Shown: in pieces, positions 21,337-30,276 of the stretch
Layout: the number at the start of each line of letters is the position of its first letter
Numbering within the stretch: the first letter of the stretch is position 1
Assembly (NCBI GenBank): GCA_963667005.1
Contig: OY762937.1
Span: 1,612,001-1,676,000, forward strand
Length of the DNA stretch: 64,000 bases
Source of the DNA: G963662605 sp963667005
Lineage (GTDB): Bacteria > Bacteroidota > Ignavibacteria > Ignavibacteriales > Ignavibacteriaceae
Reading direction: 5' to 3'
Notes under the pieces: generated by a model
Databases searched by the model: none
What the model saw: only the letters and a program-made list of their open reading frames with translations
What the model was told of the DNA's origin: nothing
Position numbers and translations under genes: made by a program

Positions 21337-22050
21337 ATGAAATTTAATAGGCAAAACTTCTTAAAAGCCATTCTCCTATCCTGCAGTTTGTTATTCTTGA
21401 TGATTAGTATTACCGGTTGTTCTTATGTGTATAACATCAGTGATTATCAATCAAAGGATGAGTTTTACAAAAAGGTCAATGAAGATATTCAAGGTGAGAA
21501 TATCATTCTCCGAATAAAGACTCCTGATACCTCCTTTCAGGCGCAGGATGCTGCTATACGAAATGATGCTATGTACATGACTACATTAAAAAAATGGCTG
21601 AATAAACACATTAAGAAAAGTGATATTAAAAGTGCTGCCTATTATAACAAAAGCTACGATAATCTTTGCGCGAAATTAGAATTGCGGAACGGTGACTGCT
21701 TCGCTGCTGAGTACATTGTCATCAACGCAGATTCGACTTTGGATTTTAAATACTTATTGATCGTATCGGCTAAAATTCCGGTTTATGCCATTAAAAATAT
21801 CAGCTATAAAAATAATCGAGGTCCCGTAGCCGGATTTGGGTATGGACTGTTAACGGGTGCACTGACGGGATTTGGTTTAGCCTTGATGGTAAATAATCAA
21901 ATTGAGCATCCTTCAGGTATTTGGTCTGAACCGGGCAATTATTCTCCGGCGGGGATTTGGTTTGCGGCTGCTTTGATAGCTGGTCCAATAATTGGCACTC
22001 CGGTTGGCTGGATCATCGGCGGAAGAACAACCCGGGAATTTTGTAAATAA
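21337..22050 (+). CDS. Predicted lipoprotein, paralogue 1
   Basis: Unknown function. The 237 residues begin with a lipoprotein signal peptide ending in the lipobox ITGC (Cys about residue 28). A mixed alpha/beta domain follows with YQSKDEFYKKVNED and DNLCAKLELRNGD. The C-terminal part has two glycine-rich hydrophobic segments (GFGYGLLTGALTGFGLAL and GPIIGTPVGWIIGGRTTREF) like glycine-zipper helices. The downstream gene is a clear paralogue with the same layout. AAGGG lies just before the ATG. An envelope location is inferred from the lipobox. Confidence 0.8.
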   Translation: MKFNRQNFLKAILLSCSLLFLMISITGCSYVYNISDYQSKDEFYKKVNEDIQGENIILRIKTPDTSFQAQDAAIRNDAMYMTTLKKWLNKHIKKSDIKSAAYYNKSYDNLCAKLELRNGDCFAAEYIVINADSTLDFKYLLIVSAKIPVYAIKNISYKNNRGPVAGFGYGLLTGALTGFGLALMVNNQIEHPSGIWSEPGNYSPAGIWFAAALIAGPIIGTPVGWIIGGRTTREFCK

Positions 22051-22061
22051 AAGGATTGCCA

Positions 22062-22754
22062 ATGAAAAAAGAAGTTTGTCTCATCTCGCTATTGCTTATC
22101 AGTTTGAGCTTTTATGGCTGTTATCCGGTTCACTCAATTGAAAAATATTCATCAAAAGAAGAATATTTTAAAGCGGCAAATTCGGCCTTCGAGGATAAGG
22201 AAATTAAAGTCAGTTTGGCAAAGTCCGACAGCGTGTTTTATGCGGAGGACGCTATTATCCGAAACGATTCAATAAGTTTAACAACAGTCAAGAAATGGGA
22301 AAACAAGACTCTGTACTGGAAAGATGTAGTTAGCACTGCATATTATAATAAAGACTACGATAATTTATGTTCGCATTTCAAACTGAAAAGCGGAGAAATT
22401 ATCAATGCCGAGTATATTAAAGTTAATCCTGATTCATCCATTGAGTGTCAAGTGTTCAATTTAAAAATCTTAACCTTGCCTATAACCGACATTAAAAACA
22501 TTCGTTATAAAAATTACTACAGTATACCGGCGGGTTTTTTTATTGGTTTATTTAGCGGGATTTTAATAGGTCAACAGCTTATGAAAGATTATAAACAAAC
22601 GCCACCATCTGATCCTAATATTCCGGATGTAGGGCATCTTCCACACGACGATGGCTTTGGATATTTATTCGGATGTGTTATTTTAGGGCCAATTGTTGGT
22701 ACTACCGTAGGCTGGATTGTAGGCGGGCGTACAACCTGGGAATTTAATAAATAA
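22062..22754 (+). CDS. Predicted lipoprotein, paralogue 2
   Basis: Paralogue of the preceding gene, 11 bp downstream. The shared segments include SKEEYFKAAN, AEDAIIRNDSISLTTVKKW, YYNKDYDNLCSHFKLKSGE and the C-terminal GPIVGTTVGWIVGGRTTWEF. The lipobox is FYGC. The open frame can begin at a TTG (22056), but ATG 22062 (230 residues) has AAGGA six bases upstream and is preferred. A terminator follows. The two genes form one transcription unit. Confidence 0.8.
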   Translation: MKKEVCLISLLLISLSFYGCYPVHSIEKYSSKEEYFKAANSAFEDKEIKVSLAKSDSVFYAEDAIIRNDSISLTTVKKWENKTLYWKDVVSTAYYNKDYDNLCSHFKLKSGEIINAEYIKVNPDSSIECQVFNLKILTLPITDIKNIRYKNYYSIPAGFFIGLFSGILIGQQLMKDYKQTPPSDPNIPDVGHLPHDDGFGYLFGCVILGPIVGTTVGWIVGGRTTWEFNK

Positions 22755-22756
22755 TG

Positions 22757-22786
22757 AAAACTCCGTTTCCGAAGAAACGGAGTTTT
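22757..22786. terminator. Rho-independent terminator, possibly bidirectional
   Basis: Perfect 12-base arms AAAACTCCGTTT and AAACGGAGTTTT around a six-base loop, 2 bp after the lipoprotein stop codon. The A and T runs in the arms allow use by the convergent minus-strand gene ending at 22797. Confidence 0.9.
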
Positions 22787-22796
22787 TGCCAAAACA

Positions 22797-25148
22797 TTAG
22801 GGCCTTTTTATTCCAACATAATTGAATGAGTTTTGATCCACTATTGAAAGATCCAACGGATCCACGAATCCGTCTCCGTTAATATCCTCCAAGAGATTCC
22901 GTCCGGACATGTATGAAAATGAAGCTTGGTCTACTAAAGAAAGATCCAGCGGATCAATGTAGCCGTCATGGTTAATATCTCCGCTATATATCGCCCACAA
23001 AACAGGGGATGAAGAAACTTGTATGAGATTATTTCCATAAGCTTGTGATTGTGCTGTGGTAAAATCATATGATGTTGTCGTTCCGCTCGCAAAAGATATA
23101 GGTGCGGCGCTCCATGTCTCTAGACTTGATTTTTGTTTTATTACCACATAATAATTTCCATTGTACTTGTTTTTTAAGGCTACGGTTCCGCTAAATGAAA
23201 GAGAATCAAGCGGAAGCTTTACGGTATCAATGAAAGCGTATGGTGAGCTTGCATTGGCAAGGTAAGCGGAGATTGTGTCTTTTTGGTTTAGATAACCTGC
23301 GATATTATAAAATCCCTGTGGAATTACTTTAATTGATAAGTAATTAAGTCCTGCGTAAGCGGTAAAATCTCCGAATGCGGTTTGTGATACTGCGGTAAAT
23401 GAATGATAGGTTGTATTGACGCTGTTTAAATCAGACCACGCCGAATTTTTCCACAATCCGCCGATCAAACTTGATTCAGTTCCGACAATATCCGCTGTTG
23501 TGTAAGTAAACTGAGCAGTATAATTAGGATTGGTGACGCCACTTGACGAAAGTGTCCAATACCGATTTAGATAAGCCGCGGTTATAACGTTTGAAGGATG
23601 TTTTATATTTTGTAAACCGACGGAAACAGTATCGCTCGAAAATGTTCCACTATTTAATGTATAATTGACCGGTGAATATTCTGCTGCGCCGGTGTTGTCA
23701 CCGACCGGGAATGTGAAGGAATGTGGTGTGGCAGAAGTTAGGATTTTTTTCACACGTCCGGAAGAACCGAGAGTGATCATTTTAACTGAAGACGGCGTGC
23801 CTGCTATTGTTGCAGCGCTGCCGAGCGTCAATGTGTTGTTGCCTGCATTAAGCAAACCGGAACTTAACGTCAGTGTTCCATTTATTAGCACGGGGTTATT
23901 TAATGTTACACCGCTGCCGTTGTTAATGGTTAGGCCATTTACCGTTGCCGGCAGGCCGTCACCTGTCGCTTGTGAAGTGGAGCCTTCATAAGAATAATTG
24001 GCTCCGGTATTATATGTCTTTGTTCCGGAAACTAAAATATTACCGGAAGCTCCGGTAGCGCTGATGCCGGCAGATGAACCAATGCTCAAAGTCCCACTGT
24101 TGTTCAAGATAAAATCACCGACTCCGTTTACCGTGTGCGTACCACACTTTAATGTACCGCTAACGGTAAGCTGTTGGTTCTTAGGTGTTGCCGCACCTTG
24201 CAGCATGTTGATTGCCAGATTAGCGTTGAGTATAACGGTCGCCCCGCTTGATATCGTAATTCCATTAATGAAGTTGGTCGTATCCGAACCATTAATGTAC
24301 TGAAGTCCCTTTCCGTTGAAAATGAACGTTTGAGTGGCGGTTAGAGAATTGACTATGTATCCATTGTTGGTGAAATCACCGCCAATAAGTAATGAATTTG
24401 TCATAGTAGACGAATCTCGCACGGTGGATTCAATGGTGTAATTTCCGCGGATTGTCATTGCGGTACCACCGGCTCTTATGTACTTCTTTGTATTATATTT
24501 GCTTGTCCCGTTAAATCCGGACGTTACACCACTAAGGGTTAACGAACCAAATACCTGACCGCTTGCAGGCATTGAAAGCGGTCCTGTTCCGGGAACATCA
24601 TACTTCCACAAGCCGAATTCAGTGCCGGCTTTTCTTGAAAGTTTTGATGTGATTCCGGTAGAACCTATTGTCGAATTATGTATCCAGGAGGCACCATTCG
24701 CGAGCCAGATTGAATCTGCGGCATTCGCAAAAGTAATGCCCGTACCGCTTGTTCCACCGGAACTGTTTTTAAATACTGCATTTGAATCCAACCTGAAATC
24801 ATATGCATCTCCGGTTCCATCACCGATAGTTAAAGCCGCAGTGGCGGTATTTGAACTTGGAATAATAAGTGTAATGATGTTAGGGGGTGTAGGGGTAATC
24901 CTGATGCGTTTAACGGTTGTGTTGGTTGTTCCAGCGGGAAGAATTACATCGTAGCTTCCCGAAACCACAGAGTTGTCCAAAACAACGCTATCTGAAGATG
25001 TTGGAACAGATCCTCCCACCCAATTAGCTGCTGCAGACCAAGCCGTCGAGGCTGCATTTCCATTCCACTTAATTTGTGCCGGGGATTCTGTTGTTGAAAG
25101 TAAGGTATAAAGAACAATAACCACCAATAAAAAACGAACGTATTTCAT
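22797..25148 (-). CDS. Secreted beta-rich protein with C-terminal dockerin-like repeats
   Basis: Unknown function, probably cell-surface or extracellular. The 783 residues begin with a signal peptide (ends ESPAQ). The long, Ser/Thr/Gly/Asn-rich beta-strand region has IKWNGNAASTAWSAAANWVGG at its start (an autotransporter-like or 'G8/passenger' style) and repeated NGTLTLSSGLL-like strands. The C-terminus holds two dockerin-type calcium loops, DINHDGYIDPLDLSLVDQ and DINGDGFVDPLDLSIVDQ, and ends NYVGIKRP. It lacks the NPFNP T9SS domain found in its neighbours. AGAGGA precedes the ATG. It lies downstream of two GH28 genes on the same strand, after a 200-bp gap (25149-25349) that contains the palindrome CAACTATAATAGTTG at 25203. 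Confidence 0.85.
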   Translation of the reverse strand: MKYVRFLLVVIVLYTLLSTTESPAQIKWNGNAASTAWSAAANWVGGSVPTSSDSVVLDNSVVSGSYDVILPAGTTNTTVKRIRITPTPPNIITLIIPSSNTATAALTIGDGTGDAYDFRLDSNAVFKNSSGGTSGTGITFANAADSIWLANGASWIHNSTIGSTGITSKLSRKAGTEFGLWKYDVPGTGPLSMPASGQVFGSLTLSGVTSGFNGTSKYNTKKYIRAGGTAMTIRGNYTIESTVRDSSTMTNSLLIGGDFTNNGYIVNSLTATQTFIFNGKGLQYINGSDTTNFINGITISSGATVILNANLAINMLQGAATPKNQQLTVSGTLKCGTHTVNGVGDFILNNSGTLSIGSSAGISATGASGNILVSGTKTYNTGANYSYEGSTSQATGDGLPATVNGLTINNGSGVTLNNPVLINGTLTLSSGLLNAGNNTLTLGSAATIAGTPSSVKMITLGSSGRVKKILTSATPHSFTFPVGDNTGAAEYSPVNYTLNSGTFSSDTVSVGLQNIKHPSNVITAAYLNRYWTLSSSGVTNPNYTAQFTYTTADIVGTESSLIGGLWKNSAWSDLNSVNTTYHSFTAVSQTAFGDFTAYAGLNYLSIKVIPQGFYNIAGYLNQKDTISAYLANASSPYAFIDTVKLPLDSLSFSGTVALKNKYNGNYYVVIKQKSSLETWSAAPISFASGTTTSYDFTTAQSQAYGNNLIQVSSSPVLWAIYSGDINHDGYIDPLDLSLVDQASFSYMSGRNLLEDINGDGFVDPLDLSIVDQNSFNYVGIKRP

Positions 25149-25349
25149 ATATCCTCTGCAAGTTAATCATCGTATCAAAGCTTGTAATAAAACATAATGC
25201 AGCAACTATAATAGTTGTGCAACAACATGCAGAAGTAAAAGGTTTCCGGTTTTTCCTCAAATGTGCTAATGAGCTAAATGAACACGGGTTAGGCGGATTA
25301 TGCCCAAAAATGTTCTTGTTTCACCTGCGCAGTCTTCACAATAGAGGAT

Positions 25350-26894
25350 TTATTTTAACAACAACATTTTTTTTGCAATGCTATGATTATCCAACGAAAG
25401 CCTGTATATGTATAATCCCGAGGGGAGAGAATGTGCACTAAAATCTACTGAGTATTTTCCTGCAGGTTGTAATTGATTAACTAATGTTTGCAACAATTGT
25501 CCTGTTACATTCAATATTTCTAATCTGACAAGACCTTCTCGCTGTACATTGTATGTTATTGTGGTAGAAGGGTTAAACGGGTTGGGATAATTCTGATTCA
25601 AATTGAATGATTCCGGCTTTGCATTTTGCAATTCTTCAACTCCGGTTAGAATATTACTCCGAACCTCACGAATTAATTTGTACCCTGATTTAACCGAAAT
25701 CAGGCTTGAATCGGCAACATCAACAGTTGCATTTCTAATTTGAATTCCTTTATAAGCTGTTAACTTGCAATTATCAAGAAATATATTGGTAAATGGCTTT
25801 TCGGGTACGCCAACGATAATGCCGGCTACGGAATTCGATGCTGAGTTTGTTGAAGTGACATTTTTTACAAGTATATCGTGAAAGTACGGAGTAGTTGAAG
25901 TAATGGCGGCCAATGTATCATTTGCCTGAGTCGGTATTCCGGAATAATATGCCGTAAAGTAAATAGGATAACGTACGTTCGTCATTGTAAGATTGCTGTA
26001 GGTGATATTCCGGCAGTTTCCGCCACGGTCACGTTGAGACTTTATTCGAATGCCGTTATCGGTTCCTGTAAAGCTGCAACTGTCAACCAGCATACTATCA
26101 ACTCCGCCCTGAGTATAACTTCCGATTGAAACACCATGTCCATGCATAAATGTATTATGCTTAATGATAATATCTGTGCTAACCGCACTCCACGTTCCGA
26201 GCGATGTACTGCTCGAGCCGATTGCAACATCATCATCGCCATTGTCTATATAGTTGTTGTAGATTCTGACTTTGTGGCAGGCACTCGGATCTATACCGTC
26301 CGTATTGGGTGAATTTGAAGGAGCGAGAATTTTTATATCATGAACATACACATTATAATATTTTGCCGGACACAAGTGAAATTTGGGCGAATTCTGAAGC
26401 GTGACCTCTTTTACTTCAAGATTTGTTGCTGATTCCAATTGTAATAATCGGGGTCTTGGAATAGTATCGAGCTGCGGCCACCAGGCTGAGCCCTGACCGT
26501 CAATGACGCCTTTTCCTTGTATGGTAAGGTTATTGCATCCTGAAGAGTAGATGAAATTTCTTGTCGCTGTTAATGGTTTAGTTGTATCTGCACCGGCAAC
26601 TGCAAAAAGGTTTTTGTTGGTTGTTGCAAGTATGGTCGCGCCGCTATCGATTTGTACTGTAAGGTTATTTCCTTTTAATATAAATGGTCCGGTTAAGTAC
26701 TTGCCGGGAGTAAATCGTACCATACCGCCGGTACCTAAAGCAGCAACGCTATCAAAAGCGGCTTGAATTGCCTGAGTGTCAAGATGAACTCCATCAGCAT
26801 AGGCGCCGGTTATTTGTCCGTTGACTTTGGGCTGAAACACCAGAAGCAAAAGAATGTTCATCAGTGTCGTATATCTCATTACATATGTTTTCAT
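25350..26894 (-). CDS. GH28 polygalacturonase with T9SS C-terminal domain
   Basis: Secreted pectinase predicted to hydrolyse alpha-1,4-galacturonan. The 514 residues have a signal peptide (ends KVNGQ) and a right-handed beta-helix with the GH28 motifs NTDGID, NGDDDVAIGS, GHGVSIGS and IRIKSQ, the last being the Arg-Ile-Lys that binds uronate. The final 85 residues or so are the T9SS domain (LNQNYPNPFNPSTTI ... SGLYIYRLS ... KKMLLLK). It is a close paralogue of the gene 25 bp upstream, with almost the same mature N-terminus (GAYADGVHLDTQAIQAAFD). Endo or exo action cannot be told. Confidence 0.93.
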   Translation of the reverse strand: MKTYVMRYTTLMNILLLLVFQPKVNGQITGAYADGVHLDTQAIQAAFDSVAALGTGGMVRFTPGKYLTGPFILKGNNLTVQIDSGATILATTNKNLFAVAGADTTKPLTATRNFIYSSGCNNLTIQGKGVIDGQGSAWWPQLDTIPRPRLLQLESATNLEVKEVTLQNSPKFHLCPAKYYNVYVHDIKILAPSNSPNTDGIDPSACHKVRIYNNYIDNGDDDVAIGSSSTSLGTWSAVSTDIIIKHNTFMHGHGVSIGSYTQGGVDSMLVDSCSFTGTDNGIRIKSQRDRGGNCRNITYSNLTMTNVRYPIYFTAYYSGIPTQANDTLAAITSTTPYFHDILVKNVTSTNSASNSVAGIIVGVPEKPFTNIFLDNCKLTAYKGIQIRNATVDVADSSLISVKSGYKLIREVRSNILTGVEELQNAKPESFNLNQNYPNPFNPSTTITYNVQREGLVRLEILNVTGQLLQTLVNQLQPAGKYSVDFSAHSLPSGLYIYRLSLDNHSIAKKMLLLK

Positions 26895-26919
26895 GTTGTC
26901 ATTTCATATTTATAAAAAA

Positions 26920-28476
26920 TCATTTAAGCATAATCATTTTTTTCGCCGTACTATTGTTGTTGAACAATAGCCGGTAGAAGTAGACACCGGACGGAAGAGA
27001 TTTGTCTTGAAAACCGATTGTGTGGTCTCCCTCGCTTTGGTATTCATTAACAAGAGTTCGCACTAATTCACCCAATGCAGAAAAAATCTCTAAACGAACA
27101 TATCCCGGATTCGAAATAAAATAAGAAATCTTTGTCCCGGGATTGAAGGGGTTCGGGAAATTCTGTTTTAAGTAAAAGGACGATTTATCTGCGGCTCCAC
27201 CATGAGTTGAATCGGTCTCAATTGTGCTTCGAATTTCGCGTACCAAACGGTTTCCGAACTGCACGGAAATCAGCGAAGTATCGCTGATGTATACACTTGC
27301 ATTGCGTATTTGCAACCCTAAATAGGATGATATATTAACGTTCTCAAGCCTGATATTCGTGAATGGCTTTTCAGCAACACCAACAATAATTCCGGCGGAC
27401 GAATTCGCGTAGGTGTTCGTTGATTTTAGATTCTTTACGAGGATATTATGAAAATTAGGAGTGGTGGATGTTACCGGAAAAAGTGTATCAACGGCTTGAT
27501 ATGGAATGTCCGAATAATAGCCCGTAAAAAAAATCGGATAATGTACATTCTTCATAGTCAGATTACTGTATGTCACATTACGCACATTACCGCCTCTTCC
27601 GCGCTGTGATTTAATTCGTACTCCGTTTGTTGTGCCGTCAAAAGTACAACTGTCGACAAGCATACTGTCGACACCGCCGTTTGTATAACTGCCGATAGAA
27701 ACTCCATGGCCGTGCATGAACGTATTGTGTTTAATAATAATATCCGTGCTCACTGCACCCCATGAGCCGTATGAAGTACTGCTTGAGCCGATAGCGATAT
27801 TATCATCACCGTTATCAACGTAACAATTGTAAATACGAACCTTGTGGCAGGCACTTGGATCAATGCCGTCAGTATTAGGTGAATAGGATGGGGCGATCAC
27901 TTTTATATCATGAATATTAACATCATAGTAACTGTTCGGGCACAAATGAAACATTGGGGAATTTTGCAAAGTGACTTCTTTTACTTCGAGTTTCGTGCCG
28001 GAGTTGAGCTGCAACATTCGCGGCCGGGGGATGGTATCGAGTTGGGGCCACCATGCAGAACCCTGACCGTCAATAGTGCCTTTTCCTTGAATTGTTAAAT
28101 TATTACATCCGCTTGAGGATATAAAATTTCTTGTGCTGAATGTTGGCTTCGTTGTATCGGCACCTATTTGAGCAAAGAGTTTCTTATTTGTCGTTGCCAA
28201 AATTGTAGCACCGCTGTCAATTTGAACAGTCAGATTATTTCCTTTTAAAACAAAGGGCCCGGTTAAATATGTACCGGGAGTAAATCTTACAGTACCGCCG
28301 GCTCCTAATGCTGCCACTGTATCAAATGCGGCCTGAATGGCCTGTGTGTCAAGGTGCACGCCGTCTGCATATGCACCCGGTATTTGCCCGTTACCTTGCA
28401 TTTGGAAGGCGGCGAAAAACAAGATGAACAGAGATACCGATTTTAGAGATCTATGAATTGAAATTAACCTTTTCAT
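26920..28476 (-). CDS. GH28 polygalacturonase with T9SS C-terminal domain (paralogue)
   Basis: 518 residues with the same layout as the previous gene: signal peptide (ends QGNGQ), beta-helix with NTDGID, NGDDNIAIGS, GHGVSIGS and VRIKSQ, and a T9SS domain (LKQNFPNPFNPGTKI ... KKMIMLK). Note NGDDN where the paralogue has NGDDD; both keep the two catalytic Asp. The gene is first in a minus-strand unit that diverges from the PL9 genes across a 274-bp region (28477-28750). I looked for a convincing operator in that region and did not find one. Confidence 0.93.
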   Translation of the reverse strand: MKRLISIHRSLKSVSLFILFFAAFQMQGNGQIPGAYADGVHLDTQAIQAAFDTVAALGAGGTVRFTPGTYLTGPFVLKGNNLTVQIDSGATILATTNKKLFAQIGADTTKPTFSTRNFISSSGCNNLTIQGKGTIDGQGSAWWPQLDTIPRPRMLQLNSGTKLEVKEVTLQNSPMFHLCPNSYYDVNIHDIKVIAPSYSPNTDGIDPSACHKVRIYNCYVDNGDDNIAIGSSSTSYGSWGAVSTDIIIKHNTFMHGHGVSIGSYTNGGVDSMLVDSCTFDGTTNGVRIKSQRGRGGNVRNVTYSNLTMKNVHYPIFFTGYYSDIPYQAVDTLFPVTSTTPNFHNILVKNLKSTNTYANSSAGIIVGVAEKPFTNIRLENVNISSYLGLQIRNASVYISDTSLISVQFGNRLVREIRSTIETDSTHGGAADKSSFYLKQNFPNPFNPGTKISYFISNPGYVRLEIFSALGELVRTLVNEYQSEGDHTIGFQDKSLPSGVYFYRLLFNNNSTAKKMIMLK

Positions 28477-28750
28477 CTAATTGCTTTACAAGACTAAATC
28501 ATATGCTACAAATTATCAAAATAGGACATCGGCTATTAATAAAACTTAACAATTATACCAGGGTACTGATTTTTACACTTCATTCAGGCCAGATTTTGCA
28601 CGATTGTATCAGGGACTCATTAATTTGTGCGTTTTTCGCTTGCCGTAATAATTTTTTTCATTAATTTTCTAAATATAATAAACGGTTACTTAAACGCTAA
28701 AGCATTTTTTCATCTACCGGGCTTAACGTAAATCATTTTTAGAGGCGCAC

Positions 28751-30241
28751 ATGAAACTTCGTTTACAGTCTGTCCTATCTATTTTACTTCTTTTTTCTGC
28801 ATTATCCTTCGCGCAGGACATTTTTTATGTAAGTATCAATTCAGGAAATGATTCCAACACGGGAACAATAGACAAGCCTTTCAAGACTGTAAGCCGTGGT
28901 ATATTGGCAGCGGGACCCGGAAAGACAGTCTATCTGCGAGCCGGAACTTATCCCAGCATGACAATCAGCACAAGTGGTACAGCTAATAACTATATAAAAG
29001 TCTGGGCATATCCGGGTGAAAAAGTAATCTTTTCCGGCGGCTCAGATTGCTTGGTGTTGAGCGGCGGCTACCTCCATTTAAAAGGAATAGAACAAACCGG
29101 CGGAACACACAACGGAATTCTGATTAAGAGCAGTAACAATATTATTGAACAATGCCTTATCCATGGCAACGGTAATACCGGTTTGCATATGGGAAGCTCT
29201 TCCTCTACCTCTAACCCTGCAAACAACTTGATAATCAACTGCGATGCATATGAAAATTTTGACGGTCCGGTTGGAGGCAATGCAGACGGTTTTGCCTGTA
29301 AGTGGAATATTGGAACCGGCAACAAATTTGTCGGATGCCGTTCCTACAACAACTCTGACGACGGTTGGGATTTATGGATGGCGACACAGGGTGTTGAAAT
29401 GGATAGCTGCTGGGCATTTCGAAATGGTGTTGATATTTGGCATACCGGTTCGGTTGCAGGAAATGGAAATGGCTTTAAGGTAGGCGGTAATTATGTGGCG
29501 GCTCCTCATTATGTAAGAAATTGTGTCGCGTTTGATGATACCGGTTATAAAGGCGGCAAAGGATTTGATCAAAATAATAATACTGCCGGGCAAAAGATTA
29601 TTAATTGTACAGCCTTCAGAAATAAAAGCGGAAACTTTATGTTTCAGGTGGCTCTCACCACAGGTCAGCATGTTATTAAAAATTGTATATCCATGGAGGG
29701 TATAGATACTATTGCTAATGCTGATCAGGCTGCGAATAGCTGGACGCTTCATTTAACACCGACTGCCGCTGACTTCATTAGTGTTGATACATCATTGGCT
29801 TTGGCGCCTCGTCAAGCGGATGGTAGTTTACCGGATAATGGTTTGTTCCGTCTGAAGGCAACAAGTCAATTCATTGACAAGGGTGTGGATGTTGGTTTGG
29901 CTTATTCAGGTAGTGCTCCTGACATGGGGGCGTTCGAGTATAAACCGATGACGAACATATCAGATGAGATTGGTGCAAAGTCATATTATTTGCATCAAAA
30001 TTATCCCAATCCGTTTAACCCATCTACAAAAATTTCTTACTCCATCAATAACGCCGGATATGTTTCTCTGGAAGTATATGATATACTTGGCAAGAGAGTC
30101 GCGCGGTTGATAAATGAAATTCAAAGTGCAGGTAGCCACACTGCAACTTTTGAAGCTGCCGGAATGCCGAGCGGCGTGTATTATTATAAATTGCAAGCAG
30201 GGGCATATTCCGAAACAAAGAAAATGCTTCTCATTAAATAA
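28751..30241 (+). CDS. PL9 pectate lyase with T9SS C-terminal domain
   Basis: Secreted lyase that cleaves polygalacturonate by calcium-assisted beta-elimination. The 496 residues have a signal peptide (ends LSFAQ), a parallel beta-helix, and a T9SS domain (LHQNYPNPFNPSTKI ... KKMLLIK). Compared with Pel9A of Dickeya, the calcium ligands are all present as Asp179 (GNADGF), Asp203, Asp204 and Asp207 (NSDDGWDLW), and the catalytic base as Lys243 (GNGNGFKVGG); their spacing is identical. AGAGG precedes the ATG. It is first in a five-gene plus-strand pectinase run. Confidence 0.93.
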   Translation: MKLRLQSVLSILLLFSALSFAQDIFYVSINSGNDSNTGTIDKPFKTVSRGILAAGPGKTVYLRAGTYPSMTISTSGTANNYIKVWAYPGEKVIFSGGSDCLVLSGGYLHLKGIEQTGGTHNGILIKSSNNIIEQCLIHGNGNTGLHMGSSSSTSNPANNLIINCDAYENFDGPVGGNADGFACKWNIGTGNKFVGCRSYNNSDDGWDLWMATQGVEMDSCWAFRNGVDIWHTGSVAGNGNGFKVGGNYVAAPHYVRNCVAFDDTGYKGGKGFDQNNNTAGQKIINCTAFRNKSGNFMFQVALTTGQHVIKNCISMEGIDTIANADQAANSWTLHLTPTAADFISVDTSLALAPRQADGSLPDNGLFRLKATSQFIDKGVDVGLAYSGSAPDMGAFEYKPMTNISDEIGAKSYYLHQNYPNPFNPSTKISYSINNAGYVSLEVYDILGKRVARLINEIQSAGSHTATFEAAGMPSGVYYYKLQAGAYSETKKMLLIK

Positions 30242-30276
30242 TTTTTTTAGCAATAGAATAGGACCGGAGCCAATTC

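Noticed and set aside
28477..28750. Possible shared promoter/operator between GH28 and PL9 genes
   Set aside because: I saw only a weak TTGCAC/TAATTT pair with a 19-base spacer and no clear palindrome, so I did not list it.
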